64,000 nt of DNA from an uncultured Aquimarina sp. (GTDB lineage Bacteria > Bacteroidota > Bacteroidia > Flavobacteriales > Flavobacteriaceae), in contig CANMDW010000018.1 in NCBI GenBank assembly GCA_947496705.1, forward strand, positions 45,448 through 109,447, written 5' to 3'. The translations under genes were made by a program, and so were the position numbers. Of the stretch, positions 36,751 to 46,742 are shown piece by piece. How positions within the stretch are numbered: position 1 is the first letter of the stretch; every line of letters starts with the position of its first letter. Under the pieces are notes generated by a model. That model saw nothing but the letters and a program-made list of their open reading frames with translations. It made no database searches and had not been told where the DNA came from.

Positions 36751-37845
36751 ATGACTTTTCACAAAGTATTTCTATTACTTATTATCTTCTCTTTTAATTC
36801 ACTAATGGCCCAAAACATGGAGTTTGAGGATTACGACCCTCCTTCTACCCTGGTTGTTCCCGGAACTGAGATCAAAAAAGCAAAATTTCCTTTTATTGAT
36901 GTGCACAATCACCAATTCAGGATGCCTACTCAAAATCTGCAGGAAGTAGTTACCGAAATGGATAAACTAAATATGGCAGTAATGGTCAACTTATCGGGAA
37001 GAGGTAGAGGTTCTGATGAGCATCTTACCAAATCCCTGAAAAATGTAAAAACCAATTTCCCGAATAGATTTATTGTATTCACCAACATTCAATTAACAGG
37101 GATAGATGAGCCCGGTTGGACCGAAAAAACAGTTGCCCAGATAGAAAAAGATGTTGCTATGGGTGCTAATGGACTTAAAATATACAAAAGCCAGGGAATG
37201 GATAATAAAGATAGCAAAGGGGATCGTATTAAAATTGACGACCCGCGTATTGGTGCAGTTTGGGAAAAATGTGGAGAATTGGGAATTCCTGTATTAATCC
37301 ACTCGGCCGATCCAAAACCTTTCTGGGATGCTCATGATAATAAGAATGAACGCTGGCTGGAGTTAAAACTGCGCTCAAGGCGGAAAAGAGATGCAAAAGT
37401 AACGGGATCCTGGGAAACGATCATACAAGAACAGCACAATATTTTCAAGAAACATAAAAAAACTACTTTCATCAATGCCCATCTGGGCTGGTATGGAAAT
37501 AATCTAGCAAAGCTTGCCAAGCTTATGGATGAGATGCCTAATATGTATACCGAAATCGGAGCGGTTATAGCAGAATTGGGAAGGCAACCACGCAATGCTA
37601 AAGCTTTTTTAACCAAATACCAGGACCGTGTGATGTTTGGTAAAGACTCCTGGAACCCCGAAGAATATCACACCTATTTCAGAGTATTAGAATCTGATGA
37701 TGAGTACTTCCCGTATTACAAAAGGTACCATGCTTTCTGGAAAATGTATGGACTCGATCTGGATGATGAAGTTCTAAAAAAATTGTATTACAAAAATGCT
37801 TTAAAGATAATTCCAAATATTGATAAGAGTTTGTTTCCAAAATAG
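36751..37845 (+). CDS. amidohydrolase-family metal-dependent hydrolase
   Basis: 364 residues from M at 36751 (MTFHKVFLLLIIFSF), a signal peptide ending MAQ. The barrel begins FIDVHNHQFR (HxH metal pair), then VNLSGRGRG, IHSADPKPFWDAH (His), FINAHLGW (His), VMFGKDSW (Asp). It is an amidohydrolase_2-like enzyme exported to the periplasm. Substrate unknown. It stands alone, after the 35923 gene on the same strand. Confidence 0.87.
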   Translation: MTFHKVFLLLIIFSFNSLMAQNMEFEDYDPPSTLVVPGTEIKKAKFPFIDVHNHQFRMPTQNLQEVVTEMDKLNMAVMVNLSGRGRGSDEHLTKSLKNVKTNFPNRFIVFTNIQLTGIDEPGWTEKTVAQIEKDVAMGANGLKIYKSQGMDNKDSKGDRIKIDDPRIGAVWEKCGELGIPVLIHSADPKPFWDAHDNKNERWLELKLRSRRKRDAKVTGSWETIIQEQHNIFKKHKKTTFINAHLGWYGNNLAKLAKLMDEMPNMYTEIGAVIAELGRQPRNAKAFLTKYQDRVMFGKDSWNPEEYHTYFRVLESDDEYFPYYKRYHAFWKMYGLDLDDEVLKKLYYKNALKIIPNIDKSLFPK

Positions 37846-37904
37846 AGACTGTATTATATTAAAAAAAGGAAAATTATTTTTAAAATACCGTATCTTAGAC
37901 TTAA

Positions 37905-38337
37905 ATGGAAATAAACTATAATGTTGTATCTCTAATCGATACTTTGGGTCTAATACAAGGTGTTATTCTTGGTTTATTATTGATTATTGTCAATAGAAAA
38001 AAACAAGTCCACTATATTTTTGGGGTTGTTTATAATGGCCTTTGCTTTAGAATTACTACCTGCTATTTTAGAAGATTTAAATATTATAGCCTATTATCCA
38101 GAATATAATTTACTACTATTAAATTTTTATTGGTTATTATTTCCTTTTAATAATGTCTGCTATCAATGTTATAATATTGTATTGGATTTCGGTAAGGGGT
38201 GTTCTACAATAAAATGTACAAATTCTGATCCCTACCATAGATGAACAAAAAATTAATATCAAAAAAGATGGCGAAAACGAATCTTCAAAAAGCCATAAAA
38301 ATGAAGAGTCATTGCTTCGAAAAATAGAACAGTATTA
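37905..38337 (+). pseudogene. N-terminal part of a membrane AraC-type regulator, decayed
   Basis: A broken reading frame: MEINYNVVSLIDTLGLIQGV and ILGLLLIIVNRKK, then a frameshift at an A-run near 38003 into NKSTIFLGLFIMAFALELLP and AILEDLNIIAYYPEYNLL, a further shift near 38145, then ILYWISVRGVLQ followed by a nonsense TAA (probably CAA before), and IDEQKINIKKDGENESSK ending LLRKIEQY at 38337. This matches the 7-TM-like sensor and linker region of flavobacterial AraC regulators. The HTH half is missing here: see 44435-44559. The IS200-like remnant begins right at the cut. Confidence 0.75.
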
Positions 38338-38686
38338 ATATAAAACTCACTACCCCAAAACGATCCTCCCCAAAGAGCTCTTTTAACTCCCGGGGCTTGT
38401 GAGAAAATCTCTCTAGCTGTAAAGTTTTTGATCCTTCTAGCAATTTTTGTTTGACTATAGGTTAGAACACATTGAGCAGAAAATGAATATGATCCTTGTC
38501 CGAATCTATTTCTAAGAAATGAATTTCATATCGATCTTCTATATCTAAAAAGGTTCTCTTTAAAATTCGATCAACAATTAAAACGAAACGACGATATTTC
38601 GTTGAGCAAACCAAATGATATAGCAACAAAGATACATTATGACTTTTATGTAGATGGTTGATGATAGAGTCATTTTTTGACCGCAA
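38335..38686 (-). mobile_element. IS200/IS605-family TnpA remnant
   Basis: On the minus strand: HKSHNVSLLLYHLVCSTKYR, then RYEIHFLEIDSDKDHIHFLL (HUH motif HIH), a one-base shift at about 38472, and QCVLTYSQTKIARRIKNFTA, REIFSQAPGVKRALWGGSFW, GSEFYINTV. This is an IS200 TnpA through the stretch before the catalytic Tyr helix, where it stops at the AraC fragment. It is truncated at its 3' end and frameshifted, so inactive. Flanking stem-loops are not evident. Confidence 0.8.
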
Positions 38687-38884
38687 AAGTCAAAATTTAG
38701 AGGTATACCTAAAAACCTCATAATCGTTTATCTATATTCTCATAAAAAACTTGCAAAAGTGTCCTTTAGACTAAAATAGTGTTTAAAAAACAGGCATATA
38801 TAATATTATAATTGGATAATTTTCAATCACTTAAAGTTATTTTTTGTTGTAATTTTAATTAGCTAACACAAACTTCAAATAATT

Positions 38885-41800
38885 ATGAAACTTATTCCCA
38901 AAATTTTACTCGTTTTATTGTTATCAACTTTAACAATAACCGCTCAGAAAAAATCAAGCGAGCCCTGTTCATTTGATCAGATTAAAGAAGAATTTTATAA
39001 GAACAATCCTGAAGAATTTAAAAAAGCAATAGCCTTCGAGAAAAAAGTAAAGCAACAGGCTTTACTAAAAAGTGCTATCAAAGCCACAGGACCTTATATT
39101 ATACCTGTGGTTTTTCACATCTATGACGCGAAATATCCGAATGATAGCGATGGTAATGTAAGGAATGTTACCGATGCAAGAGTAATACAAGCTCTAAAAG
39201 ACATTAATGAAGATTTTAAAGGTTTTAATGATCCTGTTGATAATGCTTTTAGAAATATCGAAGGTGGGATGGATATCGAATTCAGGTTAGCCCAAGTAGA
39301 CCCAAATGGTAATACTACTACAGGTATCATTTATCATGAAAGAAAAGAAGGTTTTGGTCTTAGTAGTAATGATGCTGAAATAGCAAAATATGCTTGGGAT
39401 AACTACAAATATATGAATGTTCATGTACAAGAGGTAATTAAATCTGGTAGTAGAAACCAGTCTGGTATCGCCTGGTTCCCTGCCGAAAATATGTCAGATG
39501 AGGGTACAGCAAGAGTTGTTTATAACGGAAAATATATCATATACTCCCCTCCGGCTTCTTCATTGACTCATGAGTTTGGACATTTCTTAGGATTACATCA
39601 TACTTTTAATGGTGGTTGTGTTTCTGGTGATGATAAAGGAGATTTAGTAGCTGATACTCCCCCAACCCTATCTGGTACTGCTTCAGAACCTGGAGGAAGA
39701 TCCTGCAAAACTGGTGTTAGAAATTGCTTTAATGATTTGATTAATCATCAAAATCATATGGATTACAACCCATGTGAATCTATGTTTACCAAAGGCCAAG
39801 TAACACGAATGGAATCTTTTATGGATCATAAAGCTCGAATTACTTTATGGCAAGATGCAAACCTAATAGCCACGGGCGTTAAGCAAGCTGATTTAGGACC
39901 TAGAGTAATATTTACCTATCAGAAAAGTGATGACAACGCTGTAGATCAGGCGTTGGCATTTATAGAAGGTTTTGCTAATAATAACGGAGATATCCTTAAC
40001 AAGAAAAGAATTAAAGTGGTATCAGGAGCCAAGTTTGCGATTACTGGTCAAATGCAAGAAGGTACTCACTTTACGACTACAGGTGTTCCAAACGGCTTGA
40101 GTGCTAAGATTACTGTAGAGGATAATGAAAACGCTACTATTACCTTTACAGGTAATGCAACCAATCATAGTGAAGCTGATTCTACAGAGATTACAATTAC
40201 ATTATTGAATCCTGCTATTGCAGGGGGTGTAGGTTCTTTATATTCTAAGACAGGAAAATATAATATCAATTTTATTGACCCATACAAGCCTTATTATGAA
40301 ATGTATTCTCCGGCTATAGTAACGGGGCGTTCCGTTCAAAATTATAATGATGCCATAGCTTCAAAATTTAATTCATTAGTAATTGGTGGTCAGTTTAGAA
40401 CAAGATTACGTTCGTACGATGGTAATACAATAACTATAGATAATAATGCTATGGAGTTTGATGTATTATGTAATACCGGTACTATTAATGTTACTAATGT
40501 AGCAGAAGGCACAACTATTAGTGCTAATTCTGCAGGAACATGGGTAGGTAGACAAGCTATAGGGACCTCTCCTCCTAGAGTTGCAGGTGCAGGATATACA
40601 TCTTGGCATGGCAAAACAGGATATGCCGCTATTAGAATTCCTACCTTAACAGGAGACTATGTTTATGGTTGGTTAAGGATTAAGGTACGATCAAATGGAG
40701 AATATGCAGAGTTAACCACATTTGGATTAAATCCAGATCCAGGAAAATCAGTACTAGGAAAAGTTACAGTACCTAGCTTGGTGTATTCTAGTGATCGTTT
40801 TTTAGAATCTGTAAAGAATGATGGTACAATTGGTAATGAAATCACGGTAGATCTTAAAGATGCTACGCTTGCAGTTTCTGGAACCTTGGTTTCTGGAACC
40901 CATTATAGCGTAAGAAATGTTCCTAAAGGGCTCACTCTTCAGGTTAGCGTAGTAAATTCAAGACAACTTAAGCTAACGATGAGAGGTATTGCAACCGAAA
41001 GTGATTGGGCACAGTATGAAGGATTTGTGAAAAATATAAGGCTAAAATTTAAAACTACTATTTTTTCTGGAGGAATAGGTAATCAAGTCGAGTTTAGAGA
41101 ATTTCCTCTTAACGTAGAATATATAGGAAATGCTTATCAAAAAGTGCCCTCACCTATAAGAAGATTCGTTGTTGGAAATACTACAGAGAATGGTAGTGTT
41201 ACTGTATTGCCGTGGACATATAATTTAGAATTCACATCAGCATCATATCAATTTCAAGATTATACAGATGCCACGATCAATGACTTCCCAGGTGTAAAAT
41301 TTGTTTCTTGGAGAAAAGATGCGGTAGCGAATGCTAATTATGAACTTACCCGGTTAAGTGCAGGAACCGTCATTGGACCGAATCTCTCTTGGAAAAATGG
41401 AAGAGAATATAATGAAGGAAGAGGACAACATATGATAGATTCTGATACGTATAGAGCCTGGAGGGGAAGGACGGATTATGTTGGAATTAGAATAAATAGA
41501 TCGGGTAGAATGCATTATGGTTGGATAAAGCTTAGAGTAGGTACAAATGGAAGAACATGTGAGATTTTAGAATATGGTTTACAAGGAATTCCTGAAGCTT
41601 CTATAAAAGCTGGTAGTAAAGATTCTGATGATGTAAAAACATATTGTGATGCCAAAGGTAACAATGGTACAGAAGGAATAACCAATGTTGAATTTGCTGG
41701 AATAGACAATTCCTCATCTAGAGATGCTTCTGGTTATAAAGATTATACAGGTCATACAGCTTTTGTTGCTCGAGGAAAAGACTACCCTCTTAAAGTAAGT

Positions 41801-44077
41801 GTAGTAGGATGGAACGGAGGCTCAGCCACTAGAGTGTATGCATGGTTTGATTGGAATAACGACTACGATTTTAGAGACTCTGGTGAATATATGGAGGTAA
41901 CAAAAATATCTAATACCCTTGGCCAAATTACAGTAAATATACCTACAAATGCTAAATTAGGGGTTACCAGAATGAGATTACGGGTTGATGATAGAGCAAG
42001 TAATGCCGATTGCGGAGATAGAAGTCGCGGTGAAGTAGAAGACTATCAGGTAAACATTGGAATTGCTAATGCTTCTTGTACCGATGGAGAACAAAATGGA
42101 GATGAAACCGGAGTAGATTGTGGTGGATCGTCTTGTAATGACTGCATCCCAGAACCAACTTGCGATGATGGTATTAGAAACGCAGATGAAACTGAAGTGG
42201 ACTGTGGTGGTGAATATTGTGAGCCTTGTGAGATCTTTACAGAGATTTGTGCAGCTACAGCAACTGGAACTGGAGATGGAATAGATATCAATAAAGTAGT
42301 TTTTGGTAGTATAAATAATAGCTCTACCGGAGATGCTCAGTATACCGATTACGCTAATATTTCTACAAATCTTACAGGAGGACAGCAAGTAGCGTTAACT
42401 GTAACAACAAAAAATACTTGGAATCCTACTACGGTTGGAGTATGGATCGATTGGAATAATGATAATGATTTTAGAGATGATGGAGAGAGAGTGCTATACG
42501 TGAAAGACATACAAACAGGCCCTTATTCTAGTACGGTTACAGTACCGACGTCTGCGTTGGGCAATACACCATTGCGCATGAGGGTACGGTCTGGATATTA
42601 TCAAGATGTATTAAAACCGTGTGGTACCATTACTTCGATAGGAGAAGTAGAAGATTATAGAGTTACTGTTACAGGTGGTTCTGGACCTACTTGTAATGAT
42701 GGCATCCAAAATGGCGATGAAACAGGAGTAGATTGCGGAGGATCTTCTTGTGATCCTTGTACTGTAGAACCAACTTGTACAGACGGTATCCAAAATGGAG
42801 ATGAAACAGGAGTAGATTGCGGAGGATCTTCTTGTGATCCTTGTCAGGCTGTAGCCTATTGTGCCTCTAATTCAAATAATGTTGCTGGTGAATATATCAG
42901 TAAGGTAGTATTGGGAGCTATAGATAACACCTCTACCGGTTCAGCAGGAGGATATGGTGATTATACCGCTATCTCAACATCGTTAGCTAAAGGTAATCCT
43001 AATACCATAACAATTACTCCAACATGGACAGGTTCTACATACGATGAAGGGTATAGTGTATGGATCGATTATAATAAAGATGGTGATTTTGCAGATAGTG
43101 GTGAGCAAGTATTTAGTAAAGCTGCTTCAAAAGACACTCCTGTAAGTGGAAGTTTTACAGTTCCTGAAACTGCTATAAATGGAAATACAAGGATGCGGGT
43201 TAGTATGGAATATAATATAATACCTGCTCCTTGTGGCGCACTTCAATATGGTGAAGTAGAGGATTATACAGTAAACATTACAGGTGCTTCTATTGCTACA
43301 TGCACCGATGGTATTCAGAATGGAAATGAAACTGGGGTTGATTGTGGAGGGGCATGTGCTCCATGTAATAATGATGGGACTGTAATATATGTCGATATAG
43401 AAGATAAAACAATCAATTCGTCAAACAGTTGGAATTTCTTTAGAATAGAAGTAGGTGATGACAATGGATTTGGTGGGTGGTTTTCAAGCAATTCTATTCG
43501 TTTGGTAACTTACGGAAAAGATATTGTTTGCGAAGGTATCACCAGCAATGTAACTCTTATTGAAGAAGGTACAGAAGTTGGTGCTTCTAGTAATTTTGTA
43601 GCTAATTCTAATAGCTTTGTCATAGGTTCTTCTTCATACACAAGTTGGAACGGCAAATCAGGCTATATAGGATTTACTTTTAAAATAAACGGAGCAACTC
43701 ATTATGGATGGTTTTATGTTACCGTAGCTAATAATGGATTATCATATACAATAGTAGACTACGCTTATAACACTACTGCAAATCAAAGGTTAATAACAAA
43801 AAGACCCGGTAGGTTAAAAAGTCAACTAGAAAAAAACAAACTTAGCCTATATCCTAATCCTTTTAAAGAAACAGTTACTATAGATGTCTCAAAAATCGGT
43901 AATGATGTATTTACCATGGGAGTATACGATATATTGGGGAGAGAATTAATTTATAAAAATTACAAAAAAAACCCTGGCAAAATAGTATTAGGTAAACGAA
44001 TCAAAATGGCAGGAAGCTATTTTATAAAAATACAAACTAAGACAAAAATTAGTACACTTAGGCTTGTAAAGCTTTAA
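38885..44077 (+). CDS. giant secreted M43-like zinc metalloprotease with T9SS domain
   Basis: 1730 residues. Signal peptide 1-20. Protease domain with THEFGHFLGLHHTF: H229, E230, H233, G236, H239 (HExxHxxGxxH) and Met-turn M292 in NHMDYNPC. Then a duplicated beta domain (about 345-465 and 640-750), three YGW-type modules (about 465-620, 760-915, 1499-1640), three GEVED-type modules (about 920-1059, 1121-1263, 1325-1465; each closes GEVEDY) and five Cys-rich linkers of the form CxDGxQNGDETGVDCGG. The C-terminus (about 1652-1730) is a T9SS sorting domain. It is secreted by the type IX system, probably as a surface or extracellular protease. Its terminator is at 44141. Confidence 0.93.
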   Translation: MKLIPKILLVLLLSTLTITAQKKSSEPCSFDQIKEEFYKNNPEEFKKAIAFEKKVKQQALLKSAIKATGPYIIPVVFHIYDAKYPNDSDGNVRNVTDARVIQALKDINEDFKGFNDPVDNAFRNIEGGMDIEFRLAQVDPNGNTTTGIIYHERKEGFGLSSNDAEIAKYAWDNYKYMNVHVQEVIKSGSRNQSGIAWFPAENMSDEGTARVVYNGKYIIYSPPASSLTHEFGHFLGLHHTFNGGCVSGDDKGDLVADTPPTLSGTASEPGGRSCKTGVRNCFNDLINHQNHMDYNPCESMFTKGQVTRMESFMDHKARITLWQDANLIATGVKQADLGPRVIFTYQKSDDNAVDQALAFIEGFANNNGDILNKKRIKVVSGAKFAITGQMQEGTHFTTTGVPNGLSAKITVEDNENATITFTGNATNHSEADSTEITITLLNPAIAGGVGSLYSKTGKYNINFIDPYKPYYEMYSPAIVTGRSVQNYNDAIASKFNSLVIGGQFRTRLRSYDGNTITIDNNAMEFDVLCNTGTINVTNVAEGTTISANSAGTWVGRQAIGTSPPRVAGAGYTSWHGKTGYAAIRIPTLTGDYVYGWLRIKVRSNGEYAELTTFGLNPDPGKSVLGKVTVPSLVYSSDRFLESVKNDGTIGNEITVDLKDATLAVSGTLVSGTHYSVRNVPKGLTLQVSVVNSRQLKLTMRGIATESDWAQYEGFVKNIRLKFKTTIFSGGIGNQVEFREFPLNVEYIGNAYQKVPSPIRRFVVGNTTENGSVTVLPWTYNLEFTSASYQFQDYTDATINDFPGVKFVSWRKDAVANANYELTRLSAGTVIGPNLSWKNGREYNEGRGQHMIDSDTYRAWRGRTDYVGIRINRSGRMHYGWIKLRVGTNGRTCEILEYGLQGIPEASIKAGSKDSDDVKTYCDAKGNNGTEGITNVEFAGIDNSSSRDASGYKDYTGHTAFVARGKDYPLKVSVVGWNGGSATRVYAWFDWNNDYDFRDSGEYMEVTKISNTLGQITVNIPTNAKLGVTRMRLRVDDRASNADCGDRSRGEVEDYQVNIGIANASCTDGEQNGDETGVDCGGSSCNDCIPEPTCDDGIRNADETEVDCGGEYCEPCEIFTEICAATATGTGDGIDINKVVFGSINNSSTGDAQYTDYANISTNLTGGQQVALTVTTKNTWNPTTVGVWIDWNNDNDFRDDGERVLYVKDIQTGPYSSTVTVPTSALGNTPLRMRVRSGYYQDVLKPCGTITSIGEVEDYRVTVTGGSGPTCNDGIQNGDETGVDCGGSSCDPCTVEPTCTDGIQNGDETGVDCGGSSCDPCQAVAYCASNSNNVAGEYISKVVLGAIDNTSTGSAGGYGDYTAISTSLAKGNPNTITITPTWTGSTYDEGYSVWIDYNKDGDFADSGEQVFSKAASKDTPVSGSFTVPETAINGNTRMRVSMEYNIIPAPCGALQYGEVEDYTVNITGASIATCTDGIQNGNETGVDCGGACAPCNNDGTVIYVDIEDKTINSSNSWNFFRIEVGDDNGFGGWFSSNSIRLVTYGKDIVCEGITSNVTLIEEGTEVGASSNFVANSNSFVIGSSSYTSWNGKSGYIGFTFKINGATHYGWFYVTVANNGLSYTIVDYAYNTTANQRLITKRPGRLKSQLEKNKLSLYPNPFKETVTIDVSKIGNDVFTMGVYDILGRELIYKNYKKNPGKIVLGKRIKMAGSYFIKIQTKTKISTLRLVKL
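42689..42844 (+). repeat. 84-bp in-frame tandem repeat in the protease gene
   Basis: Two copies at 42689-42760 and 42773-42844, spaced 84 bp, encode the Cys-rich linker CxDGIQNGDETGVDCGG. They are near identical at DNA level (GGAGTAGATTGCGGAGGATC in both), whereas the other three linkers in the protein differ, so this duplication is recent. Confidence 0.85.
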
Positions 44078-44140
44078 TTACATAAACTCTTTTATAAGCT
44101 TATTAATAGCAAAAAATTAAGTCTTATAGTGAATAACGAA

Positions 44141-44172
44141 ACAGCCGCATTTTTGAGCGGCTGTTTTTTTTG
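44141..44172 (+). terminator. terminator
   Basis: ACAGCCGC...GCGGCTGT stem, 8-nt loop, run of T, 64 bp after the protease. Confidence 0.92.
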
Positions 44173-44281
44173 TTCTAAAATACTTCAATAAAAATCTACT
44201 GGTTAAAATTGTGTAGCAGTATCTCTATTTTTCTAAATACCTTACCCAGAAAAACTTAAACTTCTATTATACAGTGTTTTT

Positions 44282-44298
44282 TTGGCACATTACACTAT
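44282..44298 (+). promoter_or_regulatory. decayed sigma-54-like promoter
   Basis: TTGGCACATTACACTAT: the -24 half is kept (TTGGCAC) and the -12 half is lost, consistent with a dead gene at 44352. Confidence 0.45.
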
Positions 44299-44351
44299 AA
44301 AAGTGAGCATCAAAAAACACAAATTGAGATGTTTACTTAAAATCAAGAACT

Positions 44352-44441
44352 ATGAAAAATGTTGTTTTACTATTTACATTATTATTAGCATCGTTCACTG
44401 CAAACGCTTTCAAAACAAATGCTGTTGGATCAGCAATATAA
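44352..44441 (+). pseudogene. truncated copy of the 45426 gene (signal peptide only)
   Basis: 29 codons: MKNVVLLFT-LLLASFTANA followed by FKTNAVGSAI and a stop. DNA is near identical to the start of the 45426 gene (two codons differ in length), including the TAAAATCAAGAA leader. Beyond the signal peptide it runs into an AraC-type C-terminus. The region 44078-44658 holds this, the terminator and the AraC piece. Confidence 0.85.
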
Positions 44442-44559
44442 CCACTATACTATAGAATCCATTGGACTGAAATGCGGATTTAAATCCAAATCAAATTTCT
44501 ATACTACATTTAAAAAATTCACTGGTAAGATGCCTAATCAATACAAAAAGTTCAAATGA
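44435..44559 (+). pseudogene. C-terminal AraC-type HTH remnant
   Basis: In a different frame from the signal-peptide copy: QYNHYTIESIGLKCGFKSKS, NFYTTFKKFTGKMPNQYKKF. This is the second helix-turn-helix and tail of the membrane AraC family whose N-terminal part lies at 37905-38337; about 60-90 residues between the two are gone. The two may be halves of one gene now 6.1 kb apart. Fusion junction near 44425-44435. Confidence 0.75.
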
Positions 44560-44658
44560 GTTCAATAAACAAAAGAGTCCCAAAAAATTGTCTTGCTTTG
44601 AAATTATATCCGAAAAGTAGTACCTTATCCTCTTAAATAAAGATAACATTTACAACAA

Positions 44659-45297
44659 ATGTACCATAATCACAAAAATAACAACCTGTACTTTACGGTA
44701 ATCTTTGCTATTCTTATGTTGCAAAGCTCCTGTAATAATCAATCTCAAATAGGCATGTCGACAACCAATAAAAACGAGATTCTTATCAAAAAAACCTACG
44801 CAAAAGAGTTTCAATTAAACAAAAATGATATAAAAGTAAAGGTTATTGATCATGTGGAAATTCCGGAGATCGTGGTTTTTTCTGCAACACCAGACCCAAA
44901 AAAGCTAGGTAGAAACACCGTTCGCAATGGTATTGTACAAGCCAATGTTATTTATTATGAGCAGGAAGCCATGCAGCATATTGCAAAAGCCTGGAATTAT
45001 GGACAAAACCGCACAGTAAATGCATCTCAATTTGCTTCTGTTATAGGCTTTTTAAATGATGCCAACCATAGTTCCTCGGCTATAGTGGATCAGGAAACTC
45101 TGGATGTATTTAAATCGGTAGCTACACCAAAAAAAGCCCAAGCTGCTACCCTACCTAAAGAAATAATGGTTGATGGTAAACCTGCTGTGATCTATGCGCT
45201 TCAATCTGCAGCTTCTTCCAAGTCTTTTGCCCTGGTTACGGCTGTGGTAGCAGAAGATTTTAAAGTTACCCTTCATACCCAACCGATTTACGATTAA
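44659..45297 (+). CDS. hypothetical lipoprotein
   Basis: 212 residues. Signal peptide ends ILMLQSSC (Cys24), then a soluble protein with VVFSATPDPKKLGRNTVRNG and ASQFASVIGFLNDANHSSSA. I do not recognise it. It lies between the decayed AraC remnant and the Tyr/Arg-rich protein gene, each transcribed the same way. No start other than 44659 fits the signal peptide. Confidence 0.65.
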   Translation: MYHNHKNNNLYFTVIFAILMLQSSCNNQSQIGMSTTNKNEILIKKTYAKEFQLNKNDIKVKVIDHVEIPEIVVFSATPDPKKLGRNTVRNGIVQANVIYYEQEAMQHIAKAWNYGQNRTVNASQFASVIGFLNDANHSSSAIVDQETLDVFKSVATPKKAQAATLPKEIMVDGKPAVIYALQSAASSKSFALVTAVVAEDFKVTLHTQPIYD

Positions 45298-45352
45298 CAG
45301 AATTCATCGTACACTAAAACACAAAGACACTGTTTTTCAGTATTTTAAATTT

Positions 45353-45369
45353 TTGGCACGCTACTTGAT
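45353..45369 (+). promoter_or_regulatory. sigma-54-like promoter
   Basis: TTGGCACGCTACTTGAT, the same layout as at 35838. It lies about 57 bp before the ATG at 45426. Confidence 0.6.
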
Positions 45370-45425
45370 ACTATACAATTGAGTATCAAAACACACATAA
45401 TGGTACTCCATTAAAATCAAGAATT

Positions 45426-46742
45426 ATGAAAAATGTTGTTTTACTATTTACAGGTTTATTATTAGCATCGTTCACTGCAAACGCTTTCGAAACAAATACA
45501 GAATCCTCTGCTCGTTATTATAACAACGGAAGATCCTTCATTTTTACTGAAGGCGGAGTTGATTTTTCAGTGTATGCAGACGGGCAATTCGATTTTTATA
45601 TCAATGGTCGAAGAGGTGGTGTAAGTGTTGGTGTAAATGCACCCGGAGTAAACATAAGTTTTAATTCTGGATATAATTATGATGCGTATGTGCAGTATGA
45701 CGATTATGGAGCAGTAGTACAGATCGAAGATACCCCAATATTTTATGACCACTATGGTAGAATCATCCAGGCTGGTGACATCTTTATCAACTATAACCGT
45801 TGGGGAAGAGTAGCCAGAGTAGGTGGGTTATATGTACACTACAATGGTTATGGAAACTTCTTAAACTATACGGGATTTATCAATTCGTATAACAGATATT
45901 ATGTATACAGACCATTCCATGCATACTTTACAATACCTGTAGTAAGCAGGTGTATCGTATACAACAGACCCTATAGAAGATTTTATACACCTTACAGATG
46001 TTCTTATACGGTATATAGAAACAACTATTATAATGGGTACTACCACAGACCCTATAGAAGTCGTAACTATTACAGACCTCATAGCAGGGTATCGAGTTAC
46101 CACAGAGGGTATAGAGGAGCAAAAGCCAGAGCTGTAAACTATAGAACAAGGGATCACAGAACAGCAATGTATCAAAGAAATGATCGTAATTATAGTAAAA
46201 TAACACGTAGCAGATCTACTAATTATGGTAATAGAAATGTAACTCGAAGCAGATCGAATAACTATAATAGTAAAAGTGTAACTCGAAGCAGATCAAATGG
46301 GTATAACACTAAAAATGTGACCAGAACACGATCGGTAACACCTAATAAAAGAGGGAGTACTGTAAGCAGAAATGTACAAAACAAATCAAGAGTACAATCA
46401 AACAAACGAAGTACTACTCCATCTGGACAAAGAGCACAAAGCACTCAACGAACCAGGAATACGGTTGCAAACAGATCGAATAACAACAACAGAGCCAAAT
46501 ATGAAAGAAGTCATAAAACTCAAAGGTCTTCTCAGGGAAGAACAAATCAGGCTCAGAGACAGAAGAATTCTAATAGAAATTATAATGGAAATGTAACAAA
46601 ACGTTCTAATAACAGTCGATATAATAGTAATAAAGGAACAAGCAAGTCCAGAACAACAGTAAGCAAACAAAGAAGCAATTCTTCTAGCAGAGCAACAAGA
46701 TCGGGTAACTCTCGTTCTCGTTCTGCAAGAAGCAGAAGCTAA
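45426..46742 (+). CDS. exported Tyr/Gly-rich protein with Arg/Ser/Asn-rich tail
   Basis: 438 residues. Signal peptide 1-20 (SFTANA). Residues 25-150 hold the core shared with the 35923 protein (FTEGGVDFSVYADG, YDHYGRIIQAGDIFINYNRW, RVARVGGLYVHYNGYG). Residues about 155-230 are Tyr/Arg-rich, and 230-438 are a very basic low-complexity tail, with repeats of xVTRSRSNNYNSK type. Codon use is consistent with the host. No known domain. The basic tail could bind nucleic acid, glycan or membrane, unknown. Terminator at 46784. Confidence 0.8.
   Translation: MKNVVLLFTGLLLASFTANAFETNTESSARYYNNGRSFIFTEGGVDFSVYADGQFDFYINGRRGGVSVGVNAPGVNISFNSGYNYDAYVQYDDYGAVVQIEDTPIFYDHYGRIIQAGDIFINYNRWGRVARVGGLYVHYNGYGNFLNYTGFINSYNRYYVYRPFHAYFTIPVVSRCIVYNRPYRRFYTPYRCSYTVYRNNYYNGYYHRPYRSRNYYRPHSRVSSYHRGYRGAKARAVNYRTRDHRTAMYQRNDRNYSKITRSRSTNYGNRNVTRSRSNNYNSKSVTRSRSNGYNTKNVTRTRSVTPNKRGSTVSRNVQNKSRVQSNKRSTTPSGQRAQSTQRTRNTVANRSNNNNRAKYERSHKTQRSSQGRTNQAQRQKNSNRNYNGNVTKRSNNSRYNSNKGTSKSRTTVSKQRSNSSSRATRSGNSRSRSARSRS

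Noticed and set aside
42073..43366. CRISPR-like or tandem repeat array
   Set aside because: The regular units are in-frame Cys-rich linkers of a protein, not spacers and repeats.
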